A stretch of DNA of 64,000 nt from the NCBI GenBank assembly GCA_016717165.1, contig JADKGA010000003.1, positions 248,001-312,000 of the forward strand. The letters run 5' to 3'. The position numbers were made by a program, and so were the translations under genes. Under the pieces are notes generated by a model, which had not been told where the DNA came from, searched no databases, and saw nothing but the letters and a program-made list of their open reading frames with translations. Origin of the DNA: Candidatus Lutibacillus vidarii. Lineage in GTDB: Bacteria > Actinomycetota > Actinomycetes > Actinomycetales > Dermatophilaceae. Shown here in pieces: positions 1 through 8,574 of this stretch. Each line of letters begins with the position of its first letter. The first letter of the stretch is position 1.

Positions 1-504
1 AGAGTTGAGCAGGGTGCCCGAGTCGGAGACCCAGGACGGCACCTGGACCGCGTTGAACATGTTGTAGACCGGGATGAGCAGCGACTGCGGCGGCAGCAGG
101 TTGGCCGCGGTGAACAGCCCCAGCAGCGCGAGGTTGAACTTGAACGAGAAGCGCGCGACGACGAAGGCGATGCAGCAGGACAGGAAGAGGGTGAGGATCA
201 CCGCGGGCACGGTGATCCAGATGGTGTTGACGAAGTGCTTGCCGAAGTCGGCCTGCTGCCACGCGTTGACGTAGTTGTCGGCCGTAAAGCCGCCCCACGA
301 GAAGTAGCCATTCTTGGCCGTGTACTCGTAGGTGCGGAAGGAGTTGATCAGCGCGTAGGCGATCGGGAAGAGCCAGAGCACCGAGACGACGATGAGGAAG
401 ACGTGCAGCCCCGAGGAGACCTTCTTGGGGCCCGGCGCAGCAGACTTGACCAGCGGGCTCTTCCCCGGCACAGCGACCTGGGGCAGATCGGCCGAGACGC
501 TCAT
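1..504 (-). CDS. Sugar ABC transporter permease, MalG-like (C-terminus off window)
   Basis: This is the second permease of a CUT1-type carbohydrate importer. The frame is open from the start at 504 to the window edge, giving 168 residues of an expected 280 or so, so the C-terminal half including the EAA loop is missing. The N-terminus is a short polar tail followed by a hydrophobic segment (residues about 33-53), a periplasmic stretch, and two more hydrophobic segments near residues 95-130, as in MalG. Its ATG overlaps the stop of the upstream permease (ATGA), so the two are translationally coupled. The ATPase is not visible; CUT1 systems often share a multitasking MsiK/MalK ATPase encoded elsewhere. 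Substrate inferred from the divergent beta-galactosidase operon: a galactoside. Confidence 0.88.
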   Translation of the reverse strand, partial: MSVSADLPQVAVPGKSPLVKSAAPGPKKVSSGLHVFLIVVSVLWLFPIAYALINSFRTYEYTAKNGYFSWGGFTADNYVNAWQQADFGKHFVNTIWITVPAVILTLFLSCCIAFVVARFSFKFNLALLGLFTAANLLPPQSLLIPVYNMFNAVQVPSWVSDSGTLLNS

Positions 505-1391
505 CGATCCTCCTTCATGACGATGCGCAGATAGATGACGATGAAGACCGAGGAGATGAGCAGCATGATCGTCGCCAGCGCCGAACCGAAGCCGATCCGG
601 CTCGCCTCGCCGACGACATTGGCCGTGACGAGCGTCGAGATGAGCTCCAGGCCGTTGCGGCCCTTGTTGATGATCCACACCAGGTCGAAGGCACGCAGCG
701 ACTCGATGACGGTGATGACCAGGACGATGATGTTGATCGGGCGCATCACCGGGAAGACGACGCGGAAGAAGGTCTGCCTGCTCGACGCGCCGTCGATGGC
801 GGCCGCCTCACGCAGCGACGGGTCGACGCCCTTGAGGCCGGCTAGGTAGAGCAGCATGATGTAGCCGACATGTCGCCACGAGGACGCGATGAGAGCGGCC
901 CAGAGGTTGTACGTGGAGTCGCCATACCAGTCGATGGTCGCGCCGGTGACCTGGTTGATCAGCCCCTGGTCACGGGAGAAGATCAGCTGCCAGATGAAGC
1001 CGACCAGCGCCAGGGCGAGGACGACCGGCAGGTAGAGCGCGGTCTGGTAGAACCGTGACCCGCGCATCTCCTTGTCGAGCAAGACGGCGAAGTAGATCCC
1101 GACCGGGGTGGCCAGGAGGAACATCACGGCGAGCCAGATGAGGTTGTGCTGGATCGCCGGCCAGAACGGTGGGTAGATCGACACCACGTCCTGATAGTTG
1201 CGCAGCCCCACCCCCTTGGCCTCGCCGAGCGGCTTGATCCCGTCCCAGTTGGTGAAGGACAGCCCGACCGTGGTCACTGCGGGGATCCAGACGAGCAGCA
1301 CCACCAACAGCGTGGGCACGATGACCATGAGGGCCACGACGATCCGGTCGGTGCCGCTCAGGCGGTTCAGTCCCACGTTCCCCTTCGCCAT
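501..1391 (-). CDS. Sugar ABC transporter permease, MalF-like
   Basis: A 296-residue inner-membrane subunit of a CUT1 sugar importer. Six hydrophobic segments can be followed, beginning at residues 17-40. The cytoplasmic EAA loop that docks to the ATPase is visible as EAAAIDGASSRQTFFRVVFP at about residues 196-215, matching the family pattern EAAxxDGAxxxxxFxxixlP. The gene lies between the binding protein (78 nt upstream) and the MalG-like permease (overlapping by 4 nt), a standard binding protein-permease-permease operon. With the divergent beta-galactosidase this is most likely a galactoside or galacto-oligosaccharide importer; the actual ligand cannot be read from the sequence. Confidence 0.93.
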   Translation of the reverse strand: MAKGNVGLNRLSGTDRIVVALMVIVPTLLVVLLVWIPAVTTVGLSFTNWDGIKPLGEAKGVGLRNYQDVVSIYPPFWPAIQHNLIWLAVMFLLATPVGIYFAVLLDKEMRGSRFYQTALYLPVVLALALVGFIWQLIFSRDQGLINQVTGATIDWYGDSTYNLWAALIASSWRHVGYIMLLYLAGLKGVDPSLREAAAIDGASSRQTFFRVVFPVMRPINIIVLVITVIESLRAFDLVWIINKGRNGLELISTLVTANVVGEASRIGFGSALATIMLLISSVFIVIYLRIVMKEDR

Positions 1392-1468
1392 ACCGCGTCC
1401 TCCTGGTCATGGGTGACGGTCGGTGGGACCGCCGCGCGGGCGGCCCCACCGACCGTTCCGGATCGGGC

Positions 1469-2836
1469 TCACGAACCGAAGATGCTGACCTTCTGCTGCT
1501 GGATCTTCGTGACCAGGCCGGAGATATCCGTCGGGGTCTTCAGGAAGTCCTGGATCGCCGGGATCATCACCGTGGAGGCGAAGTCGGGCCGCGTGTCGCG
1601 GTCCATGAACTGGGCGATCGACTTCGCCGAGGCGACGAACTCGGCCGACTTCTTCTGCAGGCCGGTGTAGCCGGTGGTGTCGGCCGCCGAGCTGACACCG
1701 ACGACCGAGGAGTCCGACTTCAGGTAGATGTCCTCGGCGGGACCGGTGGCCAGGTAGCCGAGCAGGGCCTTGGCGCCGGCCTCGTTCTTCGGCTTCTTGG
1801 CCATCATGAAGCCGTCGATCGGGGCGTCGATGGCGTCGGCGCCGATCGTCGAGTCGACCTCCGGGAAGGTGAAGAAGTCGATATCGTCCTGCTCGTTGGC
1901 CGCGAACTGCTGGGCGACGAAGGAGCCGAGGAGGTACATCCCGGACTGCCCCTTCTGCAGCGACTGGGCGGCCTCCTGCCAGGTGCGGCCCAGCGGGTCG
2001 GCCTGGTGCAGGTCGAGGATGCCGGCCCAGGTGTCGAAGACCTTCTTGACCTTGTCGCCGGACCAGTCCTCCTTGCCGGCCATGAGGCTGACATGGAAGT
2101 CGTAGCCGTTGACCCGCATGTTGATGACGTCGAAGGTGCCCATCGCCGGCCAGCCGTCCTTGTCGCCGAAGGCGATCGGGGCCAGGCCGTCCTTCTTCAT
2201 CTGCGCGCCGAGGGTCTTCAGCTCGTCGAGGGTCTTCGGGACGGCATACCCATGCTTGGTCCACACGCTCTTGCGGTAGAACAGCGCCCACGGGTAGTTG
2301 GTGAACGGCACGAAGTACTGCTTGCCGTCGTCGCCCGTCGACGCCTTCTTCAGCGCGTCCGACATGCCGGAGATCTTCGCCCAGACGTCGGAGATGTCAC
2401 CGGTGAGGCCCTGTGCGGCGAAGTACTTCGCCCGGTAGCCGGCGAACCAGGTGAAGACGTCGTCCGGGGCACCCTTGAGGTAGGTGTTGATGTTCTCCTG
2501 GAAGGTGTTGTGGTCGACCGTGTTGATCTTGGCGCTCAGACCCGCGTTCTTCGCGGCGAAGGCGGCCATCAACGCCTCGTATGCCGCCTTGGGCTTGGCG
2601 TCCGAGCCGTTCGAGCCGAAGCTGACGACACCGCTTGCCGCGGTGCTTCCGCCGCCGCCGGTCGATCCGGTGGCGGGCGTGCTGCTGCCGCAGGCCGCCA
2701 GGAGCGGCGGGGTGGCGAGCAGCGCACCGGCCCCCAGGGCACCGCGGAGCAGGGAGCGCCGGCTCACCTGCTGGGCCCGGACCGAGGGGGGCACGAGGCT
2801 GGCGAGGTACTCGGCCTGGGTTGTGGGGCGGGACAT
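1469..2836 (-). CDS. Extracellular sugar-binding lipoprotein (Tat-exported)
   Basis: A 455-residue family 1 solute-binding protein that captures the sugar outside the membrane for the adjoining permeases. The N-terminus has a late twin-arginine motif (R26-R27, SRRSLLRGALGAG), a hydrophobic stretch and a lipobox ending LAAC with Cys49 as the lipidated residue, followed by a Ser/Thr/Gly linker. So it is probably exported folded by Tat and anchored as a lipoprotein. The mature part has the MalE-like pattern, including the region with the W-A-Y/F motifs near YFVPFTNYPWALFYRKSVW. First gene of the minus-strand operon. Paired with the divergent GH42 gene it probably binds a beta-galactoside; this specificity is inferred from context only. 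Confidence 0.92.
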   Translation of the reverse strand: MSRPTTQAEYLASLVPPSVRAQQVSRRSLLRGALGAGALLATPPLLAACGSSTPATGSTGGGGSTAASGVVSFGSNGSDAKPKAAYEALMAAFAAKNAGLSAKINTVDHNTFQENINTYLKGAPDDVFTWFAGYRAKYFAAQGLTGDISDVWAKISGMSDALKKASTGDDGKQYFVPFTNYPWALFYRKSVWTKHGYAVPKTLDELKTLGAQMKKDGLAPIAFGDKDGWPAMGTFDVINMRVNGYDFHVSLMAGKEDWSGDKVKKVFDTWAGILDLHQADPLGRTWQEAAQSLQKGQSGMYLLGSFVAQQFAANEQDDIDFFTFPEVDSTIGADAIDAPIDGFMMAKKPKNEAGAKALLGYLATGPAEDIYLKSDSSVVGVSSAADTTGYTGLQKKSAEFVASAKSIAQFMDRDTRPDFASTVMIPAIQDFLKTPTDISGLVTKIQQQKVSIFGS

Positions 2837-3038
2837 CCATGTCTCCTATTCGCGAGGCTGACCGTGCTTCTCTGCCCCGAGAGCGGGCTGCGCCGGAGGT
2901 CCGTGGTGAGAGGAAATCCCACAGAGTCCAACATCCGCGTCTCGGACTAAGGTGATCGTCCAGCGCGCCCGTAGCGTTGTCAACCCCAACCACCGCGCGT
3001 AACCGAACCGTGTCCGATGCCAGCGCGCTCGAAGGGTG

Positions 3039-3058
3039 TGTTGATTTTTGTTGTTTTC
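3039..3058. promoter_or_regulatory. Candidate DeoR-family operator (two 10-bp direct repeats)
   Basis: Two adjacent direct repeats, TGTTGATTTT and TGTTGTTTTC, lie in a T-rich patch in the 272-bp divergent promoter region between the transporter operon and the beta-galactosidase. DeoR/LacR-type repressors bind direct repeats of the form TGTTTNWTTT in other bacteria, and a DeoR-type gene is encoded 2 kb downstream. A TTGACA hexamer at 3072-3077 could be the -35 of the beta-galactosidase promoter, although its -10 partner is weak. The operator role is an inference. Confidence 0.45.
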
Positions 3059-3108
3059 TGCAGCTCATGCATTGACACTCTCGCTCGCCGAGGCCAAGAC
3101 TGGCGACC

Positions 3109-5112
3109 ATGCGGACATGGCCGACAGGGCGCATCGGGTTCGGCGGCGACTACAACCCGGAACAGTGGCCCAGCGCGGTGTGGCGTGAGGACATCGAGCT
3201 CATGCGGCGCGCGAAGGTCAGCTTCGTCAGCGTTGGGATCTTCTCCTGGTCGGCGCTGGAGCCACGCCAGGGTGACTTCGAGCCGGGCTGGCTCGACGAG
3301 GTCATGGACCTGCTCGGCGACGCCGGCATTTCCGTCGACCTGGCGACCGCGACGGCGGCTCCCCCGATGTGGCTCGCGGCGGCCCACCCCGAGATCGCCG
3401 TGGTCGACGTCGACGGCCACCGCCTCTCCCAGGGCTCCCGGCAGAACTGGTGCCCCAGCTCGACGACCTTCACGGCATACGCGACGTCGTTGACCCGCCG
3501 GATGGCCCAGCACTACCACGACCACCCCGCCCTGGCGATGTGGCACGTGTCGAACGAGTACGGATGCCACAACACCCCGTGCTACTGCGAGGCTTGCGCG
3601 GCTGGCTTCCGCGCCTGGCTGCAGCAGCGGTATGGCGACCTCGGCGCCCTCAACGGCGCCTGGGGCACCTCGTTCTGGAGCCAGCGCTACCACCAGTGGG
3701 AGCACATCGCGCCACCTCGCCGGACCCCGACCTTCGGCAACCCCGGGCAGCTGCTCGACTACCGCCGCTACCAGTCCGACGCCCTCCTGGCCCAGTACCT
3801 CGCCGAGCGCGAGGTCCTTCGGGAGGTCTCCCCGGGCGTGCCGGTGACGACGAACTTCATGACGATGACCCACTTCCGGCATCTGGACTACTTCCGCTGG
3901 GCCCCGACCCAGGACGTCGTCTCCACCGACCACTATGTCGTCGACGCCCTGCCCGACCCGCGCGCCGAGCTGGCCTTCTGCGCGGACCTGACCCGTGGCG
4001 TCGCCGGCGGCCGCCCCTGGATGCTCATGGAGCACTCGACGAGCGCGGTCAACTGGCAGCCGGTCAACCGGGCGAAGGACCCAGGCCAGACGATCCGCGA
4101 CAGCCTCACCCATGTCGGTCGGGGCGCCGACGTCCTCGGCTTCTTCCAGTGGCGCGCCTCGCGCGCCGGGGCGGAGAAGTACCACTCGGGGATGGTGCCG
4201 CACGCCGGTCCCGACAGCGCGCTCTTCGACGAGGTATGCCGCCTCGGCGAGCTCACCACCCGCCTCGGCCCGCTGGTGGGGAGCTCGGTGGACGCCCAGG
4301 TCGCGATCCTGTGGGACTACGAGGCGCAGTGGGGTCTCATGGGTCCGGCGCTGCCGTCCGCGCTGGTCCAGTACGGCGACCTCGCCGTGCGGATGCACCG
4401 CGCCCTCGCGGCACGACAGGTCACCTGCGCGGTGGTCCACCCACTGAGCGACCTGTCGGCATACCGGCTCATTCTCGTCCCGACGCTGTACCTCGTCAGC
4501 GACGCCGCGGTGGCCAATCTCACCGCGACGGCCGACGCCGGGGCGGATGTCCTGGTCAGCTACTTCTCCGGGATCGTCGACCACTCCGACCACATCCGCC
4601 TCGGGGGCTATCCGGGCGCCTTCCGGGACCTGCTCGGGGTGCGGACCGAGGAGTTCCGGCCGCTGCGCGACGGCGAGCAGGTCCGCCTCACCGGTGGCCT
4701 CCTCGACGGGCGTGCCGGGAGGATCTGGTCCGAAGTGTGTGCCGCGACCACCGCCGATGTGCTCGTCGAGTATGCCGACGGTCCGCTGCTCGGCAAGGCC
4801 GCGCTGACCCGTCGGGAGGTCTCCGGGTCGGCCCGCTGGTACCTCTCGACCGACCTCGATGACGACGCCCTGGCCGCCCTCCTCGCCGAGGTCACCGACG
4901 CCGCGGGGGTGGTCCCGGTCGTCCCGGGCGCTCCGGCCGGGCTCGACGTGGTCCGGCGGCGTGGCGACCAGGGGTCCTTCCTCGTTGCGGTCAACCACAG
5001 CGACGAGGCGCGCGAGCTGGTGGCGACCGGGCACGACCTCGTGACCGACACTGCGGTCGTCGGCAGCCTGACGGTGCCCGGCGGCGGCGTCGCCGTGGTG
5101 CGCGAGGGCTGA
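3109..5112 (+). CDS. Beta-galactosidase, glycoside hydrolase family 42
   Basis: A 667-residue cytoplasmic enzyme (no signal peptide) that hydrolyses terminal beta-D-galactosides by a retaining mechanism. The acid/base is Glu150 in the motif WHVSNEYGCH and the nucleophile Glu308 in MLMEHSTSAVNW. The cysteines of the GH42 zinc cluster are present: Cys115, Cys158, Cys160 and Cys163, with an additional Cys153. A TIM barrel covers roughly residues 1-390, followed by the class I glutamine amidotransferase-like trimerisation domain (about 390-600) and a small C-terminal domain. Length matches the family (650-690). The DeoR gene starts 4 nt after the stop, so beta-galactosidase, regulator and galactokinase form an operon that releases and phosphorylates galactose. 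galT and galE are not in the window. Confidence 0.95.
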   Translation: MRTWPTGRIGFGGDYNPEQWPSAVWREDIELMRRAKVSFVSVGIFSWSALEPRQGDFEPGWLDEVMDLLGDAGISVDLATATAAPPMWLAAAHPEIAVVDVDGHRLSQGSRQNWCPSSTTFTAYATSLTRRMAQHYHDHPALAMWHVSNEYGCHNTPCYCEACAAGFRAWLQQRYGDLGALNGAWGTSFWSQRYHQWEHIAPPRRTPTFGNPGQLLDYRRYQSDALLAQYLAEREVLREVSPGVPVTTNFMTMTHFRHLDYFRWAPTQDVVSTDHYVVDALPDPRAELAFCADLTRGVAGGRPWMLMEHSTSAVNWQPVNRAKDPGQTIRDSLTHVGRGADVLGFFQWRASRAGAEKYHSGMVPHAGPDSALFDEVCRLGELTTRLGPLVGSSVDAQVAILWDYEAQWGLMGPALPSALVQYGDLAVRMHRALAARQVTCAVVHPLSDLSAYRLILVPTLYLVSDAAVANLTATADAGADVLVSYFSGIVDHSDHIRLGGYPGAFRDLLGVRTEEFRPLRDGEQVRLTGGLLDGRAGRIWSEVCAATTADVLVEYADGPLLGKAALTRREVSGSARWYLSTDLDDDALAALLAEVTDAAGVVPVVPGAPAGLDVVRRRGDQGSFLVAVNHSDEARELVATGHDLVTDTAVVGSLTVPGGGVAVVREG

Positions 5113-5115
5113 CCT

Positions 5116-5931
5116 GTGCTCGCCAGCCAGCGACGCGACGTCATCCTCAGCCAGGTGCAGGCCGGCGGGGCGCGGATCTCCTCGCTCGTCGAGATGCTCG
5201 GCGTCTCCGATATGACGATCCGCCGGGACATCGAGCAGCTCGCGGCTCAGGGGCTCGTCGTCAAGGTGCACGGGGGCGCGCTGCCCACCGGCGCGATGAG
5301 CGCCGTCGAGCCGGGCTTCGTCATCAAGTCCGAGCTGCAGGTCGCCCAGAAGCAGGGCATCGCCCACGCGGCCGCCGCCCTGGTCAAGCCCGGATCCGCG
5401 ATCGCGATCTCGGCCGGGACGACGACCTACCAGGTGGCCCGCGAGCTGCGGGCCGTCCCCAATCTCACCGTCGTGACGAACTCGATGCTCATCGCTCAGG
5501 TCCTCCAGGAAGGCAGCGATATCGGGCAGACCGTCATCCTCACCGGCGGAAGCCGGACCCCGTCGGATGCCCTCGTCGGGCCGGTAGCAGTGGACTCGCT
5601 GCGCGGGCTGCACGTCGACCTGCTCTTCCTCGGCGTCCACGGGATGACCGCCCGCGCCGGACTGACCACCCCGAATATCGTGGAGGCCGAGACCAACCGG
5701 GCGCTCGTCGCCTCTGCTACTCGGGTCGTCGTCTGCGCCGACCACACCAAGTGGGGGGTTGTTGGGCTGGCATCTTTCGGCACCCTGGCGGACGTCGAAC
5801 GAGTGGTGACCGACCGCGGTCTGTCACGCGCCGCGCACGAGGCGATCGAGGCCATGGGCTGCGCGGTCGAGATCGCCTGTGACGAGGAATCGGGCCGGGT
5901 TGACGGCGTCATCCCGGCCTCGAAAGCCTAG
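5116..5931 (+). CDS. DeoR/GlpR-family sugar transcriptional regulator
   Basis: A 271-residue regulator. Residues about 3-58 are a DeoR-type winged helix-turn-helix with the hallmark MTIRRDIEQLAAQGLV. The rest is a DeoRC effector domain with the family motif around residues 95-110 (SAGTTTYQVARELRA). Effectors of this family are sugar phosphates, so galactose-1-phosphate or tagatose phosphate are candidates. The GTG start follows the beta-galactosidase stop by 3 nt and galactokinase starts 4 nt after its stop, so it is co-transcribed with its presumed targets. Two direct repeats at 3039-3058 in the divergent promoter are its likely binding site. Confidence 0.92.
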   Translation: MLASQRRDVILSQVQAGGARISSLVEMLGVSDMTIRRDIEQLAAQGLVVKVHGGALPTGAMSAVEPGFVIKSELQVAQKQGIAHAAAALVKPGSAIAISAGTTTYQVARELRAVPNLTVVTNSMLIAQVLQEGSDIGQTVILTGGSRTPSDALVGPVAVDSLRGLHVDLLFLGVHGMTARAGLTTPNIVEAETNRALVASATRVVVCADHTKWGVVGLASFGTLADVERVVTDRGLSRAAHEAIEAMGCAVEIACDEESGRVDGVIPASKA

Positions 5932-5935
5932 GCCC

Positions 5936-7060
5936 ATGCCGCTCGATACCGCCGCGACCTGGTCCGCTCCTGGTCGAGTCAACCTCATCGGTGAGCACAC
6001 CGACTACAACGACGGCCTGGTGCTGCCCATCGCCCTCCCGCAGCGCACCCACGCCCGCGTGTCGCTGCGTGATGACGGGATCCTCGAGGTCTCCTCCACC
6101 GCGGCGCCGGGCGTGGTCCGGGTCCCGGTCGCCCAGATCGGCCCCGAGGCTCCGGGGGGCTGGGCGTCATACGTCGCGGGGGTGGTCTGGGCACTGCGCG
6201 GGGCTGGACACGATGTGCCCGGCCTCACCGTGCACATCACCAGCGACGTCCCCGTCGGGGCGGGCCTGTCGAGCTCGGCGGCGCTGGAGTGCTCGGTAGC
6301 TGCCGCCCTGTCGGACCTGCTCGGCCTGGGCCTGCTCGCCGACGACGCCGGCCGGGCCGAGCTCGGCCGGCTGTGCCAGCTGGCCGAGAACGAGGTCGCG
6401 CAGGCCCCGACCGGCGGGATGGACCAGGCCATCGCCATGCGGGGCCGAGCCGGGCATGCGCTCTTCCTCGACTGCCGCGACGGCTCGGCCCGCCAGGTGC
6501 CCTTCGACCCGGAGGCGCACGGGCTGCGGCTCCTCGTGGTCGACACCAGAGCCAAGCACGCTCTGGTCGACGGGCAGTATGCCGCCCGCCGCACCGCGTG
6601 TATCGAGGCCGCACAGACCTTGGGGGTGCCCAGCCTGCGCAGCGCCGATCCGGCCGACGTCGAGGCCAGGTTGACCGGGACCGCGCGGCAACGCGCCCGG
6701 CACGTCGTGACCGAGATCCAGCGGGTCCGCGAGTGTGTCGAGGCCCTTGGACACGGTGACTTCGCCCGGGTGGGCGCGACCTTCGTCGCCTCCCACGAGT
6801 CGCTGCGAGACGACTTCGAGGTCTCCTGCATCGAGCTGGACACCGTGGTCGACGCGGCGCTGGGAGCCGGAGCCTGGGGGGCGCGGATGACCGGCGGCGG
6901 CTTCGGCGGCTCGGCCATTGCCCTGCTCCCTGCCGCGTCCGCGGATGCAGTCGTTGCGGCGGTGGCCGAGGCCTTCGACCTCCGCGGGTTTGACCCTCCG
7001 ACCGCCTTCTTCGTCGCACCCGGTCCCGGAGCGGGCGCCGACCTGGCCGAACGGGGATAG
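5936..7060 (+). CDS. galK: Galactokinase
   Basis: A 374-residue GHMP-family kinase that phosphorylates alpha-D-galactose to galactose-1-phosphate, the first committed step of the Leloir pathway. The start at 5936 is chosen because it puts the galactokinase signature PGRVNLIGEHTDYNDG near the N-terminus and lies 4 nt after the DeoR stop; the frame is also open upstream inside the DeoR gene. The GHMP phosphate-binding loop is PVGAGLSSSAALECS at about residues 103-117, and the third motif is MTGGGFGGSAIAL near residues 320-332. Last gene of the operon. No uridylyltransferase (galT) or epimerase (galE) is seen nearby, so those functions must be encoded elsewhere. Confidence 0.95.
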   Translation: MPLDTAATWSAPGRVNLIGEHTDYNDGLVLPIALPQRTHARVSLRDDGILEVSSTAAPGVVRVPVAQIGPEAPGGWASYVAGVVWALRGAGHDVPGLTVHITSDVPVGAGLSSSAALECSVAAALSDLLGLGLLADDAGRAELGRLCQLAENEVAQAPTGGMDQAIAMRGRAGHALFLDCRDGSARQVPFDPEAHGLRLLVVDTRAKHALVDGQYAARRTACIEAAQTLGVPSLRSADPADVEARLTGTARQRARHVVTEIQRVRECVEALGHGDFARVGATFVASHESLRDDFEVSCIELDTVVDAALGAGAWGARMTGGGFGGSAIALLPAASADAVVAAVAEAFDLRGFDPPTAFFVAPGPGAGADLAERG

Positions 7061-7150
7061 ATCTCGACTCGGATATCGCCTGCTTGCCGTTCCGCGGCTC
7101 CGACGTCGTCCGAGGTCCTCGCCAGGGGGAGTAACCGTCGGCCAACGACA

Positions 7151-7178
7151 CGGGCCGCAGTCAGATGACTGCGGCCCG
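7151..7178 (+). terminator. Hairpin terminator after galactokinase operon
   Basis: A 12-bp GC-rich inverted repeat (CGGGCCGCAGTC, loop of 4, then the complement) lies 90 nt after the galactokinase stop. There is no T-run, as is common in high-G+C actinobacterial terminators. Confidence 0.6.
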
Positions 7179-7500
7179 GTCGTGTCCCATGCTGCCCCGA
7201 GGACGTGTCCCAGCTCTCTCGGTGTCCGCGAGCCGTCGGTCCCCATCCCCCACAGGCAGTCCTCATGAAGCGCCGGGTCAGCGGCCGCCCTCGGACGCCC
7301 CCGTCCGAGACCTGGTCCCCAAGGTGTGGCGACCGCCGACCCAATGTCCCCCGACATTGCGTGGTACTGCACTGCGATCTACTGCATCCCAACAGGTGAC
7401 CTCCGCGCGTGCCGCAGCACGTCCGTTGGTCACCATCCCCGCATTAATCGTCGGATATCGACGAGACCAACGCATGTGCTTGTCGTCACGACCTTCACCC

Positions 7501-7800
7501 ATGACTTCCGGCACCCTCCGGGCCGAAGCGCCAGCGCTGCGGTGGCCGCTCGCGTCATACCTCGGGACTGCGCACCCTTTGCGCCTTGGGCTGGTCGGCA
7601 TCCTCATCGACCAGAGCCTCCTCCTCGCCCTGGTCATGCCGAGCCAGGGTATTCTCCTCGTGTCCGCAGGGAACGGGCTGCGAGGGATGCCGAATGCGTG
7701 GGTCAGCTCGGGGGAGAGCTGAGCTGGACGTCCGCGCCCGGAGGGCGTTCACCTCGAAGCGCGGCTCCTGTCGAAGGGACCGGTGCCGGGTGGGCCGGAA
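7501..7800 (+). pseudogene. Remnant of a NarL-type sensor histidine kinase
   Basis: No intact gene is found here, but fragments of a histidine kinase can be read across three frames. A start at 7501 begins a polar tail and a hydrophobic segment (LGLVGILIDQSLLLALVMP), as in a kinase N-terminus. It runs directly into GNGLRGM, the G2 box of the HATPase domain. The next frame continues VGQLGGELSWTSAPGG, and a further shift gives VHLEARL, the usual last beta strands. The dimerisation/H-box region and most of the ATPase are absent, so a large internal deletion plus frame breaks is implied. The response regulator just downstream would be its partner. The kinase identity rests on short motifs. Confidence 0.5.
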
Positions 7801-7821
7801 AACGTGAGGAGCGAGGACGCC

Positions 7822-8511
7822 ATGACCGCCGACGGCGAGCGCTCCCCCGTTCGAGTCGTCATCATCGATGACCAGCACCTTGTCCGCCAGGGCATTCGGG
7901 CGCTTCTGGCCCTGAGCAGTCGGGTCGTCGTGGTCGGCGAGGCCGGCGACGGCCTTGCCGGACTCGAGGTCATCGCCTCGACCACGCCTGACGTCGTCAT
8001 GCTCGACCTGCGGATGCCCCGGATGGGCGGGCTCGACATGCTGCGTGAGCTGCGCGGCCGAGCTGCCGCGTTGATCCCCACGCTGGTGCTGACCACCTTC
8101 GACGACGACGAGGCGATCCTCGAGGCGATGCGTCTCGGAGCGCGGGGCTACCTGCTCAAGGACGTCACGCTCGACCAGCTCGTCCAGGCGGTCGAGACCC
8201 TGGCCGCCGGGGGGCGTGTGGTGCAGCCGGGCCTCACTGCTGGGCTGCTCGAACGGCTCGGCGACCAGCCGGCCAGCGGCGCGCCGCGCAGCTTCGACGC
8301 GACCGAGTCTCCGGACTCGCTCACCGACCGGGAGATCGAGGTGCTACGTCTGGTCGCGGCCGGCTACTCCAACCGCGAGGTCGCCCAGATGCTCCATCTC
8401 GCAGAGGGCACCGTGAAGAACCACGTCTCGGCGATCCTGCTCAAGCTCGGAGTCCGGGACCGCACCCGTGCGGTGCTGCGCGCCATCGAGCTGGGGGTCA
8501 TCAGCCGCTGA
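7822..8511 (+). CDS. NarL/FixJ-family response regulator (orphan)
   Basis: A 229-residue response regulator. The receiver has the acidic pair at Asp16-Asp17, the phospho-acceptor Asp62 in VVMLDLRMP, the Thr in LVLTTF and the Lys in YLLKDV. The C-terminal LuxR-type helix-turn-helix (SLTDREIEVLRLVAAGYSNR through HLAEGTVKNHVSAILLKL) occupies about residues 160-220. The ATG at 7822 is preferred because GAGGA lies just upstream and the preceding in-frame residues look like the tail of the lost kinase; a GTG at 7783 is also possible. No intact sensor kinase is adjacent, only the remnant at 7501-7800, so the regulator may be unlinked, cross-talking or decaying. Confidence 0.9.
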   Translation: MTADGERSPVRVVIIDDQHLVRQGIRALLALSSRVVVVGEAGDGLAGLEVIASTTPDVVMLDLRMPRMGGLDMLRELRGRAAALIPTLVLTTFDDDEAILEAMRLGARGYLLKDVTLDQLVQAVETLAAGGRVVQPGLTAGLLERLGDQPASGAPRSFDATESPDSLTDREIEVLRLVAAGYSNREVAQMLHLAEGTVKNHVSAILLKLGVRDRTRAVLRAIELGVISR

Positions 8512-8551
8512 GGGGGCGCACCCCGGCGAACTGCCGGTAGCACGCCCCCTC
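8510..8551 (+). terminator. Hairpin terminator overlapping the response-regulator stop
   Basis: A 9-bp stem GAGGGGGCG/CGCCCCCTC begins at the stop codon and encloses a second 5-bp stem (CCGGC/GCCGG). It lies between convergent genes (response regulator and DsrE2-like gene) and could serve both. Confidence 0.55.
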
Positions 8552-8574
8552 GGACGGGATCAACGGGTTCTGGC

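Noticed and set aside
2980..5745. A 921-residue minus-strand ORF opposite beta-galactosidase
   Set aside because: It is antisense to the GH42 and DeoR genes and has no recognisable motif; long antisense frames are expected at this G+C.
7151..7178. Hairpins at 7151 and elsewhere as riboswitches or structured RNAs
   Set aside because: They are simple stems directly after genes with no conserved RNA sequence; terminators explain them.
7165..7722. A 185-residue ORF between galK and the response regulator
   Set aside because: Its first part has no motif; only the end (from 7501) shows kinase-like fragments, so it is treated as a remnant.
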